64,000 bases of DNA, taken from positions 1,488,001-1,552,000 of the forward strand of contig NZ_CP040899.1 of the NCBI RefSeq assembly GCF_006349365.1, read 5' to 3'. The notes beneath the pieces were generated by a model. The model had not been told where the DNA came from. It saw only the letters and a list, made by a program, of their open reading frames with translations, and did no database searches. Origin of the DNA: Georgenia wutianyii (GTDB lineage Bacteria; Actinomycetota; Actinomycetes; Actinomycetales; Actinomycetaceae). The translations under genes and the position numbers were made by a program. Below, piece after piece: positions 42,781-51,599 of the stretch; the first letter of the stretch is position 1, and every line of letters begins with the position of its first letter.

Positions 42781-42824
42781 GCGCGCGCGGGCCGGCGCGC
42801 TGTCCGCGGGCGACCGTCGCGCGA

Positions 42825-42910
42825 AACCTGCCACCAACCGGGCGACACGCCGACGACACGCCGGGCGGAAGCGCTCTCCGGGCCCGCCCGGACGCACGTC
42901 GTGGCAGGTT
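42825..42910. repeat. Long-spaced inverted repeat upstream of the M3 peptidase
   Basis: AACCTGCCAC (42825-42834) and its exact complement GTGGCAGGTT (42901-42910) are separated by 66 bases in the 218-base gap between the fusion gene and the peptidase. Similarity extends a few bases outward (CGCG). It could be a pair of operator sites or a large stem. No gene is visible in this gap. Confidence 0.6.
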
Positions 42911-42998
42911 CCGGCGCGCGGCCACCCTGACAAGGCGGAGGACGCACCGCGACGGGATCTGGGCCAGGGGAGGTCGGCGGCGGGTGAAGAATGGGCCC

Positions 42999-45065
42999 AT
43001 GACTCCGGACGTCCCCACCCTGACCGCGGACAACCCCTTCGCGGCGCCCTCGACCCTGCCCTACGAGCTGCCCGACTTCGCCGCGATCCGGCACGAGCAC
43101 CTGCGCCCGGCGATGCTCGCCGGCCTCGCCGAGCAGCGCGCCGAGTGGGAGGCCATCGCCACCGACCCGGCGGCACCGGACGTCGCCAACACCCTCGAGG
43201 CCCTCGAGCGCTCGGGTGGCCTGCTGCGCCGGGCGACCGCCGTCCTGGACACCTACACCTCCTCCCGCGCCGACGACGCGCTGCGTGCACTCGAGGCCGA
43301 GCTCGCCCCGCTCCGCTCGGCCCACCGCGACGCGCTCTACCTCGACCGGCGCATCTTCGCCCGGCTCGAGGCCCTCGCCGAGCAGGACCTCGACGGGGAG
43401 ACCGCCTGGCTGCTGCACACCTACCGCAAGGACTTCGTCCGCGCGGGCGTCCGGCTGGGCGACGAGAAGCAGGAGCAGCTGCGCTCGCTCAACTCCCGCC
43501 TCACCGTGCTGGAGACCGAGTTCGCCCAGCGCGTGGTCAAGGCGCTCGACGCCGGCGCCCTCCACCTGCGCGACGCGGAGCGCCTCACCGGGCTGAGCGA
43601 GGACACCGTCGCCGGGCTCGCCCAGGCGGCGACCGACCGCGGCACCGACGGCTACCTCATCACCCTCCAGCTGCCCTCCCAGCAGGCGCTGCTCGCCCAG
43701 CTCACCGACCGGGAGCTGCGCCGCGAGCTGTACACCGCCTCGGTCATGCGGGGCACCGGCGTCGACGCCGAGAGCGACACCCGCGCCACCCTGCTCGAGA
43801 TCGCCCGGCTGCGCGCCGAGCGCGCCCGGCTGCTCGGCTACGAGCACCACGCCGCCTACGTCGCCGAGGACGGCACGGCCGGCACGACGGCGGCCGTCAA
43901 CGAGATGCTCGGCCGCCTCGCGGCGCCCGCCGTCGCCAACGCGCAGGCCGAGGCCACCGACCTCGCCGAGGTCCACGGCGGCCCGATCGAGGCCTGGGAC
44001 TGGTCCTACCTCGCGGAGAAGGTGCGCCAGGAGCGCTTCAGCATCGACGACTCCGTGCTGCGCCCCTACCTCGAGCTCGAGCGGGTGCTGCGCGACGGGG
44101 TCTTCCACGCCGCTCGCCGCCTCTACGGCATCACGCTCACCGAGCGGCCCGAGCTCGCCGGGTACGCCGACGGCGTGCGCGTGTGGGAGGTCGCGGAGGA
44201 GGACGGCACCCCGCTCGGGCTGTTCGTCGGCGACTACTACGCGCGCGAGGGCAAGCACGGCGGCGCTTGGATGCACAACCTCGTCGACCAGTCCCACCTC
44301 CTGGGGCAGCGGCCGGTCGTCGTCAACAACCTCAACCTCACCCGGCCCGCGCCGGGCGAGCCGACCCTGCTCACCTGGGACGAGGTCATCACGGCCTTCC
44401 ACGAGTTCGGCCACGCCCTGCACGGCCTGTTCTCGAACGTGCGATACCCGTCCCTGTCTGGGGCGAACGTGCCGCGCGACTTCGTCGAGTACCCCTCGCA
44501 GGTCAACGAGATGTGGGCGCGTGACCCGGAGGTCCTGGCCCGCTACGCCCGTCACCACGAGACGGGCGAGCCGCTGCCCGAGGAGCTGCTCACCGCCCTG
44601 CTCGGCTCGGCCCAGTACGGCGAGGGCTTCGCGACCACCGAGTACCTCGGCGCCGCGCTGCTGGACCAGGCGTGGCACCAGGTCGGGCCGCACGACCTGC
44701 CCACCTCGGCCGAGGACGTCGAGGACTTCTCCGCCCGCGCGCTGGAGCAGGCCGGGATCGCCCACCCGCTCGTGCCGCCGCGCTACCGCTCGACGTACTT
44801 CAACCACACCTTCGGCGGCGGCTACGACGCTGGCTACTACTCCTACATCTGGAGCGAGGTGCTCGACGCCGACACGGTCGAGTGGTTCTCCACCGATGCT
44901 CCGAAGGAGGAGGACGGGCGCCCCGGCCGCGCCGCCGGGCAGCGCTTCCGTGAGGTGCTCCTCTCGCGCGGGCACAGCGCCGACCCGCTGGACTTCTACC
45001 GGGAGCTGCGCGGCCGCGACGCCGACATCCGTCCGCTCCTCGTGCGGCGCGGTCTCACCGGCTGA
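42999..45065 (+). CDS. M3-family metallopeptidase (peptidyl-dipeptidase/oligopeptidase type)
   Basis: A 688-residue M3 peptidase. The zinc motif H-E-F-G-H is at 468-472 inside A-F-H-E-F-G-H-A-L-H-G-L-F-S. The third ligand region follows in the next helix (F-V-E-Y-P-S-Q-V-N-E), and F-N-H-T-F-G-G-G-Y-D-A-G-Y-Y-S-Y is at the substrate cleft. It is cytosolic, with no signal peptide. It degrades short peptides; Dcp and oligopeptidase A are the closest named types. The ATG at 42999 overlaps an out-of-frame ATG at 42991. Confidence 0.92.
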   Translation: MTPDVPTLTADNPFAAPSTLPYELPDFAAIRHEHLRPAMLAGLAEQRAEWEAIATDPAAPDVANTLEALERSGGLLRRATAVLDTYTSSRADDALRALEAELAPLRSAHRDALYLDRRIFARLEALAEQDLDGETAWLLHTYRKDFVRAGVRLGDEKQEQLRSLNSRLTVLETEFAQRVVKALDAGALHLRDAERLTGLSEDTVAGLAQAATDRGTDGYLITLQLPSQQALLAQLTDRELRRELYTASVMRGTGVDAESDTRATLLEIARLRAERARLLGYEHHAAYVAEDGTAGTTAAVNEMLGRLAAPAVANAQAEATDLAEVHGGPIEAWDWSYLAEKVRQERFSIDDSVLRPYLELERVLRDGVFHAARRLYGITLTERPELAGYADGVRVWEVAEEDGTPLGLFVGDYYAREGKHGGAWMHNLVDQSHLLGQRPVVVNNLNLTRPAPGEPTLLTWDEVITAFHEFGHALHGLFSNVRYPSLSGANVPRDFVEYPSQVNEMWARDPEVLARYARHHETGEPLPEELLTALLGSAQYGEGFATTEYLGAALLDQAWHQVGPHDLPTSAEDVEDFSARALEQAGIAHPLVPPRYRSTYFNHTFGGGYDAGYYSYIWSEVLDADTVEWFSTDAPKEEDGRPGRAAGQRFREVLLSRGHSADPLDFYRELRGRDADIRPLLVRRGLTG

Positions 45066-45112
45066 GGCGCGAGGCCGTGGTGGGGGTGCTGCCCGCGGGG
45101 TAGCGTGACGGC

Positions 45113-46765
45113 ATGGCCGGGCAGCTCCAGCGGTATCGCCAGATCGCCCAGGTCCTCGCCCGCCACGGCTTGCACGCGGTCGGCGTGCGTGCCGGCCTGG
45201 GTCGCTGGCTCCCGCACGGCTCCGGCGCCCTCTCCGGTGACGACCTCCGTCCCGAGCTCCTCGTCGAGACCTTCGAGGAGCTCGGGACGACGTTCATCAA
45301 GCTCGGCCAGCTCATCTCCACCCGCCCCGACCTCTTCCCGCAGGCGTACTGCGACGCCTTCGCCCGGCTCACCGACGGCACGGCGCCCGTGCCCTTCGAG
45401 GAGATGGACGCTGCGGTGCGGGAGGACTTCGGCGCCTCGGTGGACGACCTCTACGCGTGGTTCGACCGCACCGCGCTCGCCAGCGCCTCGATCGGCCAGG
45501 CCCACCGGGCCCGGCTGTACGACGGGCGGCGGGTCGTGGTGAAGATCCGCAAGCCCGGGGTGGTCGAGGAGGTCCACAACGACCTCGAGATCATGCGCAA
45601 CCTCGCCGGGCACCTGGCGCGCAGCAGCCAGGCCCTCGCCGACGTCGACGTCGTCGGCGTCGTGGACGAGTTCTCCCGGTCGCTGCGTGCCGAGCTCGAC
45701 TACCTCGGTGAGGCGCGTGCCTGCGAGCAGTTCGCCCACAACCTCGCCGACACGCCCGGGGTCCACGTGCCGTGGGTCGAGTGGCCGCTCACCACCTCCC
45801 GGGTCCTCACCATGGAGGAGCTCTCGGGCCTGCGCATCGACGACGCCCCCGCCCTCGACGCGGCCGGTATCGACCGGCCCGAGCTCGCCCACCGGGCGGT
45901 CGCGGTGCTCATGCGGATGGTGTTCGAGGACGGCTTCTTCCACGCCGACCCGCACGCCGGCAACCTCTTCGTCGAGCCCGACGGGACCATCGGGATCATC
46001 GACTTCGGGATGGTCGGGCGGGTCGGCAAGCCCATGCGCCGCCAGCTCTCCCGGCTCATCCTCGCGCTCTACGCCCAGGACACCGAGGCGCTGACGACGG
46101 CGCTCATCGAGATCGCCCCGCCACGCGGCGGGCTGGACCGCGGCGTGCTGCGGACCGACGTCGGGCGTCTCACCGGGTGGTTCGACGGGCGGGCGCTGGC
46201 CGACATCCAGGTCGACGCCGTCGCCGACGAGCTGCTGGGGATCGTCCGCCGCCACCGGCTGGCGCTGCCGCCCGAGGTGGTCCGGCTGCTGCGGATGCTC
46301 GTGATCGTCGACGGCCTCGGGCGCCGCATCGACCCCGGCCTGGACCTCACCGAGGTGCTCCACCGCTACGCGGGGCGCCTCGTCGCCGAGCAGCTGCGCC
46401 CCCGGGAGGTGGCCGGACGCGTGCGGGACGCCACGCTCATGGCCGCCGAGCTCGGGCTCGACCTGCCGGGGTACGCCCGGCGCCTGCTCCAGCGCCTGGA
46501 CATGGGCGGGGTCGACGTCAACATCCGCGCGAGCGAGCTGGAGCCGCTCGTCGACCGCCTCGAGCGCACCGGGGACCGGGTCGTCGCCGCCCTCGTCGTG
46601 GCGGCGATGATCACCGGGGGCACGAACGTCCTCGTCGCCTACCGTGACCGCCTCGGACGGTTCGCCGGGCCGCTGGTCGCCGGGGGCGGCGCCGGCCTCA
46701 CCCTCGGCAGCGCCTATCTCGCGTGGACGAGCCGCCCGCGCCGGCCGCGCACCCCGGGGGCCTAG
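45113..46765 (+). CDS. AarF/UbiB/ABC1-family atypical kinase
   Basis: A 550-residue protein of the UbiB family. It has the K-x-G-Q signature in F-I-K-L-G-Q-L-I-S-T-R, the Ala-rich loop A-S-A-S-I-G-Q-A-H, the catalytic Lys in V-V-V-K-I-R-K-P-G, H-A-D-P-H-A-G-N-L and I-D-F-G-M-V-G. Two membrane segments end the protein (about 480-535). Members support isoprenoid-quinone or lipid homeostasis. TAGCGT at 45101-45106 is six bases before the ATG, so the mRNA is likely leaderless. Confidence 0.92.
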   Translation: MAGQLQRYRQIAQVLARHGLHAVGVRAGLGRWLPHGSGALSGDDLRPELLVETFEELGTTFIKLGQLISTRPDLFPQAYCDAFARLTDGTAPVPFEEMDAAVREDFGASVDDLYAWFDRTALASASIGQAHRARLYDGRRVVVKIRKPGVVEEVHNDLEIMRNLAGHLARSSQALADVDVVGVVDEFSRSLRAELDYLGEARACEQFAHNLADTPGVHVPWVEWPLTTSRVLTMEELSGLRIDDAPALDAAGIDRPELAHRAVAVLMRMVFEDGFFHADPHAGNLFVEPDGTIGIIDFGMVGRVGKPMRRQLSRLILALYAQDTEALTTALIEIAPPRGGLDRGVLRTDVGRLTGWFDGRALADIQVDAVADELLGIVRRHRLALPPEVVRLLRMLVIVDGLGRRIDPGLDLTEVLHRYAGRLVAEQLRPREVAGRVRDATLMAAELGLDLPGYARRLLQRLDMGGVDVNIRASELEPLVDRLERTGDRVVAALVVAAMITGGTNVLVAYRDRLGRFAGPLVAGGGAGLTLGSAYLAWTSRPRRPRTPGA

Positions 46766-46785
46766 CCCCGCGTTAGGGTCGGCAC

Positions 46786-48117
46786 ATGTCCGACTCCCCG
46801 TCCCAGCCCGTGCCCGCGCCCACCGACGAGGTCGTCGAGATCTGCCGCCGCCTCATCCGGATCGACACGTCGAACTACGGCGACGGCTCCGGGCCGGGGG
46901 AGCGGGCGGCCGCCGAGTACGTCGCCGAGCTCCTCACCGAGGTCGGCTGGGAGCCCGAGCTCGTCGAGTCCGAGCCCGGCCGCGCGTCGGTCGTCCTGCG
47001 CATCGAGGGCACCGACCGCTCGCGACCCGCGCTCGTGCTCCACGGCCACACCGACGTCGTCCCGGCGCAGGCCGAGGACTGGCAGGTCGACCCGTTCGGC
47101 GGCGAGGTCCGCGACGGCATGATCTGGGGCCGCGGGGCCGTGGACATGAAGGACATGGACGCGATGATCCTCGCGGTCGTGCGCGACATGGCCCGCACGG
47201 GCTGGCGGCCGGCGCGCGACGTCGTCGTCGCGTTCTTCGCCGACGAGGAGGCGGGCGGCGCGAAGGGCGCCGGGTGGCTCGTGGACCACCGGCCCGACCT
47301 CTTCGAGGGCGCGACCGAGGCGATCAGCGAGGTCGGCGGCTACTCGGTGGAGATCGACGGGCGGCGCGTCTACCTCCTGCAGACCGCGGAGAAGGGGCTC
47401 GCCTGGCTCCGGCTGCTCGCCGACGGCACGGCGGGGCACGGCTCGCAGGTGAACACCGACAACGCGGTGACCCGCCTCGCCGGCGCGGTCGCCCGGATCG
47501 GCGCGCACTCCTGGCCGCTCCACCTCACCGGCACCGTGCGCCAGCTGCTCTCCGGCGTCGCGGACCTCACCGGCACGAGGTTCGACCCGCAGGACCCGGA
47601 GGGCATCGACCGCCTCGTGCGCGCCCTCGGCCCGGCGTCGAAGTTCGTCGGCGCGACCCTGCGCACGGGTGCCAACCCCACCCAGCTGAGCTCCGGGTAC
47701 AAGGCGAACGTCATCCCCGGCAGCGCCGAGGCGGCCGTGGACGTGCGCTACCTGCCGGGGGAGGAGGAGAGCGTGCGCGCCACGCTCACCGAGCTCGCCG
47801 GCCCGGGTGTGCGCATCGAGGCCATCCACGCCGACGTCGCGCTCGAGGTTCCCTTCGAGGGGGACCTCGTCGACCGCATGGTCGAGGCGATCGACGGCGA
47901 GGACCCGGGTGCCGTCGTCCTGCCCTACATGCTCTCCGGCGGCACCGACAACAAGTCGCTCTCGCGGCTCGGCATCACCGGATACGGCTTCGCGCCGCTC
48001 CAGCTGCCGCCCACGCTCGACTTCGCCGGCATGTTCCACGGCGTCGACGAGCGGGTGCCGGTCGAGGCGCTGCGCTTCGGGGTGCGTGTGCTGGAGCGCC
48101 TGTTGCGCACCGCCTGA
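46786..48117 (+). CDS. M20-family metallopeptidase
   Basis: A 443-residue M20 peptidase with L-H-G-H-T-D-V-V-P (first metal His and the linked Asp), G-R-G-A-V-D-M-K-D-M-D (bridging Asp), and D-E-E-A-G-G (catalytic Glu). A lid domain inserted at about 195-330 starts at T-A-E-K-G-L-A-W-L-R. The substrate is probably a dipeptide or acylated amino acid. TAGGGT (46774-46779) is six bases before the ATG. Confidence 0.92.
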   Translation: MSDSPSQPVPAPTDEVVEICRRLIRIDTSNYGDGSGPGERAAAEYVAELLTEVGWEPELVESEPGRASVVLRIEGTDRSRPALVLHGHTDVVPAQAEDWQVDPFGGEVRDGMIWGRGAVDMKDMDAMILAVVRDMARTGWRPARDVVVAFFADEEAGGAKGAGWLVDHRPDLFEGATEAISEVGGYSVEIDGRRVYLLQTAEKGLAWLRLLADGTAGHGSQVNTDNAVTRLAGAVARIGAHSWPLHLTGTVRQLLSGVADLTGTRFDPQDPEGIDRLVRALGPASKFVGATLRTGANPTQLSSGYKANVIPGSAEAAVDVRYLPGEEESVRATLTELAGPGVRIEAIHADVALEVPFEGDLVDRMVEAIDGEDPGAVVLPYMLSGGTDNKSLSRLGITGYGFAPLQLPPTLDFAGMFHGVDERVPVEALRFGVRVLERLLRTA

Positions 48118-48121
48118 GCGG

Positions 48122-48406
48122 TCACAGGGTGCTGCGCACCCGGATGATCTTGCGGCGCAGCCACACCTTGCGGGAGCCGCCGATGTACAGGCGGGTACGG
48201 GCGAGCTCCCAGCGGCCGTACTCGGCCTGCTCGGTGAGGAGCTGGCGGACGTCGGCGCGGCTCGTCGAGGACGGGATGCTCAGCACCCGGAACTCGTACT
48301 GGGAGGCTCCGCGGACGCCGGGACGGGGAGGGTTCTCGGTGTACCAGACCATGTCGTGACCCATTGTCTCCCACAAGCCGGGGCGGTACCGCGCGGACTG
48401 TGTCAT
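48122..48406 (-). CDS. Small conserved actinobacterial protein (DUF5703-like)
   Basis: A 94-residue basic protein. The segment Y-E-F-R-V-L-S-I-P, then L-L-T-E-Q-A-E-Y-G-R-W-E-L-A-R-T-R-L-Y and R-K-V-W-L-R-R-K-I-I-R, matches my memory of the DUF5703 family found near M20 peptidases in actinobacteria. Function unknown. The ATG at 48406 follows TAGGA. It is convergent with the peptidase gene with four bases between stops. Confidence 0.8.
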   Translation of the reverse strand: MTQSARYRPGLWETMGHDMVWYTENPPRPGVRGASQYEFRVLSIPSSTSRADVRQLLTEQAEYGRWELARTRLYIGGSRKVWLRRKIIRVRSTL

Positions 48407-48433
48407 TCCTACCAGTCGCGATACCTTCTTCCC

Positions 48434-48751
48434 ATGTCCAACGACCCGCGCGCCGCACTCGATCGCTTCATCTCCGCCCTTGAGACCCACTTCGAGATCG
48501 CGAGCAGCGTGCAGGACGCGGAGGCCGTCGCTGTCGAGGACGCCGCCGCCGCCGTCGAGGACGCGTTCTTCAGCTACGACGACGCCCTGTACACGACCTA
48601 CCAGGTCGAGGTGCCGCTCGAGGCGTACGGGGACGACGACGAGGACGACCTCGACGACGAGGAGCTCGAGGACTTCGACCTCGACGACGAGGACGACGAC
48701 GAGGACGACGAGGACGACGACGAGGACGAGGACGACGACGACGAGGAGTGA
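48434..48751 (+). CDS. Small protein with polyacidic C-terminus
   Basis: A 105-residue protein. Residues 1-65 are helical (R-A-A-L-D-R-F-I-S-A-L-E-T-H-F-E) and the last 40 are nearly all Asp and Glu. It resembles a short conserved actinobacterial family sometimes labelled a primosomal protein; I have no evidence for that role. TACCTT (48422-48427) is six bases before the ATG. It is divergent from the DUF5703-like gene. Confidence 0.75.
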   Translation: MSNDPRAALDRFISALETHFEIASSVQDAEAVAVEDAAAAVEDAFFSYDDALYTTYQVEVPLEAYGDDDEDDLDDEELEDFDLDDEDDDEDDEDDDEDEDDDDEE

Positions 48752-48754
48752 TCC

Positions 48755-49693
48755 TCAGCCGGCGCTGACGTCGTCGAGCGCCCGGCGGATGGCCGGAGGC
48801 AGCTCGAGGTCGGTGGCCGACAGCGCCCCGCGCAGCTGTGCGGCGGTGCGTGCGCCGACGATCGCCGACGTGACGCCGGGGGCGTCGCGCACCCACGCGA
48901 GGGCCACCTCGAGGGGCGCGCGGTCCAGCCCGGCGGCCGCCGTGGCGACCGACTCGACGATCCCGCGCGAGCGCTCGGTGAGGTAGGGCTCGACGAAGCC
49001 CCGCAGGTGCGGGGAGGCGGCGCGGGAGTCGGCCGGCACCGTGCTGCGGTACTTGCCGGTGAGCACGCCACGTCCCAGCGGGGACCAGGCGAGCAGCCCG
49101 GTGCCGAGCGCGTCCGAGGCCGGCACGACCTCGTGCTCGACGGACCGCTCGAGGAGCGAGTACTCCACCTCGACGGCCGCGAGGCCGGTCGCGTCCTGTG
49201 CGAGCTGCGCGGCGGCGTAGCCCTGGTACCAGGCGGGGTGGTTCGACAGGCCGACGTACCGGGTGCGCCCGGTCGCGACGGCGTGGCGCAGCGCGGACAG
49301 CGTCTCCTCGACCGGGACGTGGGGGTCGGGCGCCTGGACCAGCCACAGGTCGAGGTGGTCGGTGCCGAGCGCGGCGAGGGACTCGTCGAGCGTGTCGAGC
49401 AGCGTCGAGCGGGAGGCGTCGAGGCGGCTGCCCGAGCGCCCGTGGCGCACGCCGGCCTTGGAGCGCAGGACGACGTCACGGCGGTCGACCTCGGCGAGCA
49501 GGCTGCCCAGGAGGCCCTCGGCCGCACCCTCGCCGTAGGAGGCGGCGGTGTCGATGAGGGTGCCGCCGGCGTCGAGGAACACCGAGAGCTGCTCGGCCGC
49601 CTCGTGCTCGTCGGTGTCCCGGCCCCACGTCATGGTGCCCAGGCCGACCGACGAGACGAGCAGCCCGCTGCGGCCCGCCCTGCGAAGTTCCAT
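48755..49693 (-). CDS. Aldo/keto reductase
   Basis: A 312-residue TIM-barrel AKR of the YghZ/voltage-channel-beta-like group: [17 protein letters not shown] (catalytic Asp and Tyr), and R-S-K-A-G (Lys). The catalytic His lies in [11 protein letters not shown]. It reduces a carbonyl with NADPH; the substrate is unknown. It is convergent with the acidic protein gene. Confidence 0.9.
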   Translation of the reverse strand: MELRRAGRSGLLVSSVGLGTMTWGRDTDEHEAAEQLSVFLDAGGTLIDTAASYGEGAAEGLLGSLLAEVDRRDVVLRSKAGVRHGRSGSRLDASRSTLLDTLDESLAALGTDHLDLWLVQAPDPHVPVEETLSALRHAVATGRTRYVGLSNHPAWYQGYAAAQLAQDATGLAAVEVEYSLLERSVEHEVVPASDALGTGLLAWSPLGRGVLTGKYRSTVPADSRAASPHLRGFVEPYLTERSRGIVESVATAAAGLDRAPLEVALAWVRDAPGVTSAIVGARTAAQLRGALSATDLELPPAIRRALDDVSAG

Positions 49694-49757
49694 GGCCTCA
49701 CGCTACCGGCGTGGGCGCGCCCCCGGGACAACGGGCCCGAACATAGAATGCTCGATC

Positions 49758-50624
49758 GTGACGTGGTGGGAAGCAATCGTGCTCGGCGTGGTCCAGGGAC
49801 TCACGGAGTTCCTCCCGATCTCCTCCAGTGCGCACCTGCGCATCGTGGGGGAGCTGCTGCCTGGGGGAGGTGACCCCGGCGCGGCCTTCACCGCGATCAC
49901 CCAGCTCGGCACGGAGACGGCCGTCCTGCTGTACTTCCGCAAGGACATCTGGCGGATCATCAAGGCATGGGTCGGCGCCCTGCCGGTGGGGCCCTGGCGC
50001 GGGACGGTGCCGCGCACCGACCCCGACGCGCGGATGGGCTGGTACATCATCATCGGCTCGGTGCCGATCGTCGTCCTCGGGCTCCTGTTCCAGGACGCGA
50101 TCGAGACCTCGCTGCGCCACCTGTACATCACGGCGACGATGCTCGCGGTGTTCGCCGTGCTCCTCGGCCTGGCGGACCGCTTCGGGCGCAAGCGCAAGGA
50201 GCTGGGCGACCTCACGCTGCGCGACGGCCTGCTCTTCGGCCTCGCCCAGTCCCTTGCCCTGGTCCCGGGCGTCTCACGCTCTGGCGGGACGATCACCATG
50301 GGCCTGCTGCTCGGCTACACCCGGGAGGCGGCTGCCCGTTACTCCTTCCTCCTCGCGATCCCGGCGGTGTTCGGCTCCGGCTTCTACCAGCTCTTCACGG
50401 CCGACCCGACCCCGGACGCGCCAGGGGCGGGGGTGACGGCGATCGCCACGCTCGCCGCGTTCGGCGTCGGGTTCCTCGTCATCATCGCCTTCCTCAAGAT
50501 CGTCTCGACGTACTCCTACATGCCGTTCGTCGTCTACCGGATCGTCCTGGCCGTCGTCGTCGTCGCGCTCGTCGTGTCGGGCGTGCTCGACCCGGTGAGT
50601 GGTGCCGCCGCGGCGTCGTCGTAG
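49758..50624 (+). CDS. uppP: Undecaprenyl-diphosphatase
   Basis: A 288-residue polytopic enzyme of the BacA/UppP family. The first catalytic motif is [14 protein letters not shown] at residues 13-26 and the second is P-G-V-S-R-S-G-G-T near 168. A long cytosolic loop with positive charges (K-R-K) separates them. It recycles undecaprenyl pyrophosphate for peptidoglycan and wall-polymer synthesis. GTG 49758 is eight bases after TAGAAT (49744-49749). Confidence 0.95.
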   Translation: MTWWEAIVLGVVQGLTEFLPISSSAHLRIVGELLPGGGDPGAAFTAITQLGTETAVLLYFRKDIWRIIKAWVGALPVGPWRGTVPRTDPDARMGWYIIIGSVPIVVLGLLFQDAIETSLRHLYITATMLAVFAVLLGLADRFGRKRKELGDLTLRDGLLFGLAQSLALVPGVSRSGGTITMGLLLGYTREAAARYSFLLAIPAVFGSGFYQLFTADPTPDAPGAGVTAIATLAAFGVGFLVIIAFLKIVSTYSYMPFVVYRIVLAVVVVALVVSGVLDPVSGAAAASS

Positions 50625-50654
50625 CCCGGGCGGGCGAGGGCCCCTCGCCAAAGG

Positions 50655-50673
50655 TTGAGGCTTCAAGTATGGT
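50655..50673. promoter_or_regulatory. Palindrome and -10 box of the glyoxalase-like gene
   Basis: TTGA-GGCT-TCAA (50655-50666) sits just before TATGGT (50668-50673), which is six bases from the ATG at 50680. A repressor bound there would block a leaderless promoter; the regulator is unknown. Confidence 0.5.
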
Positions 50674-50679
50674 GGGGGC

Positions 50680-51582
50680 ATGGAGCACCTCATCACCCAG
50701 CCCGGGACCGACGCCCGCGCCCTCGCCGACCGCGACCTCCTCACGGCGGGCACGCGGATGGGACCCGTGACGCTGCTCGTCGGCGACCTCGACCTGCTCA
50801 CCACCTACTACGTCGAGGGCCTGGCGCTCACCGTGCTGTCCGCGCAGGGCGTCGAGACCGTCCTCGGGCGCGGGGACCAGCCGCTCGTCGTGCTCCGCCA
50901 CGACCCGAGCCTGCCGCGCGGCTCGCGCCGCGACGCCGGCCTGTTCCACACCGCACTCCTCTTCGAGGACGCCGGCGCCCTGGCCGCGACCGTGGCCTCC
51001 CTCGCGCGTCTGGCCCCGCGCAGCTTCGTCGGCAGCGCCGACCACCTCGTCTCCGAGGCGTTCTACTTCACCGACCCCGAGGGCAACGGCATCGAGCTCT
51101 ACCTCGACCGCCCCCGTGACCAGTGGCGCTGGGACGGCGGCCAGGTGGCGATGGACACGCTCGTCCTCGACCCCAACGAGTACCTCGGGACCCACCTCAG
51201 CGAGGAACGTCTCACCGGGGCGACGGGTGACGCGGCCGTCGTCGGGCACGTCCACCTGCAGGTCGGGGACACGGCGACGGCGCGCGACTTCTACGTCGCG
51301 ACCCTCGGCTTCGAGGCCACCCTCGAGATCCCCGGCGCCCTGTTCGTCGCGGCGGGTGGCTACCACCACCACATGGCGATGAACACGTGGAACAGCGCGG
51401 GCGCCGGCCCGCGCGTGCCGGCCCTCGGCCTGGGCGTCGTCGACGTCGTCGCGCCCGAGGCCGACGATCTGGGCGCCCTCGCGGACCGCCTGCGCACGCG
51501 CGGCGTGGCCTTCGCCGACGACGGGCGCACGCTCGAGGTCGAGGACCCCTGGCGCAACAGGGTCCGCGTGCGCGTCGCTTGA
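50680..51582 (+). CDS. VOC-family (glyoxalase/ring-cleavage dioxygenase-like) protein
   Basis: A 300-residue two-domain vicinal-oxygen-chelate protein of the CatE type. Each half begins with a metal His strand (G-L-F-H-T-A-L-L-F and V-G-H-V-H-L-Q-V). A metal Glu lies in D-P-E-G-N-G-I-E-L-Y. G-G-Y-H-H-H-M-A-M-N-T-W is the conserved loop of the second domain. It could be a catechol 2,3-dioxygenase or a thiol-dependent detoxification enzyme; MshC next door makes mycothiol, a possible co-substrate. Confidence 0.85.
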   Translation: MEHLITQPGTDARALADRDLLTAGTRMGPVTLLVGDLDLLTTYYVEGLALTVLSAQGVETVLGRGDQPLVVLRHDPSLPRGSRRDAGLFHTALLFEDAGALAATVASLARLAPRSFVGSADHLVSEAFYFTDPEGNGIELYLDRPRDQWRWDGGQVAMDTLVLDPNEYLGTHLSEERLTGATGDAAVVGHVHLQVGDTATARDFYVATLGFEATLEIPGALFVAAGGYHHHMAMNTWNSAGAGPRVPALGLGVVDVVAPEADDLGALADRLRTRGVAFADDGRTLEVEDPWRNRVRVRVA

Positions 51583-51599
51583 CGGTTAGGCTTCCGGAC

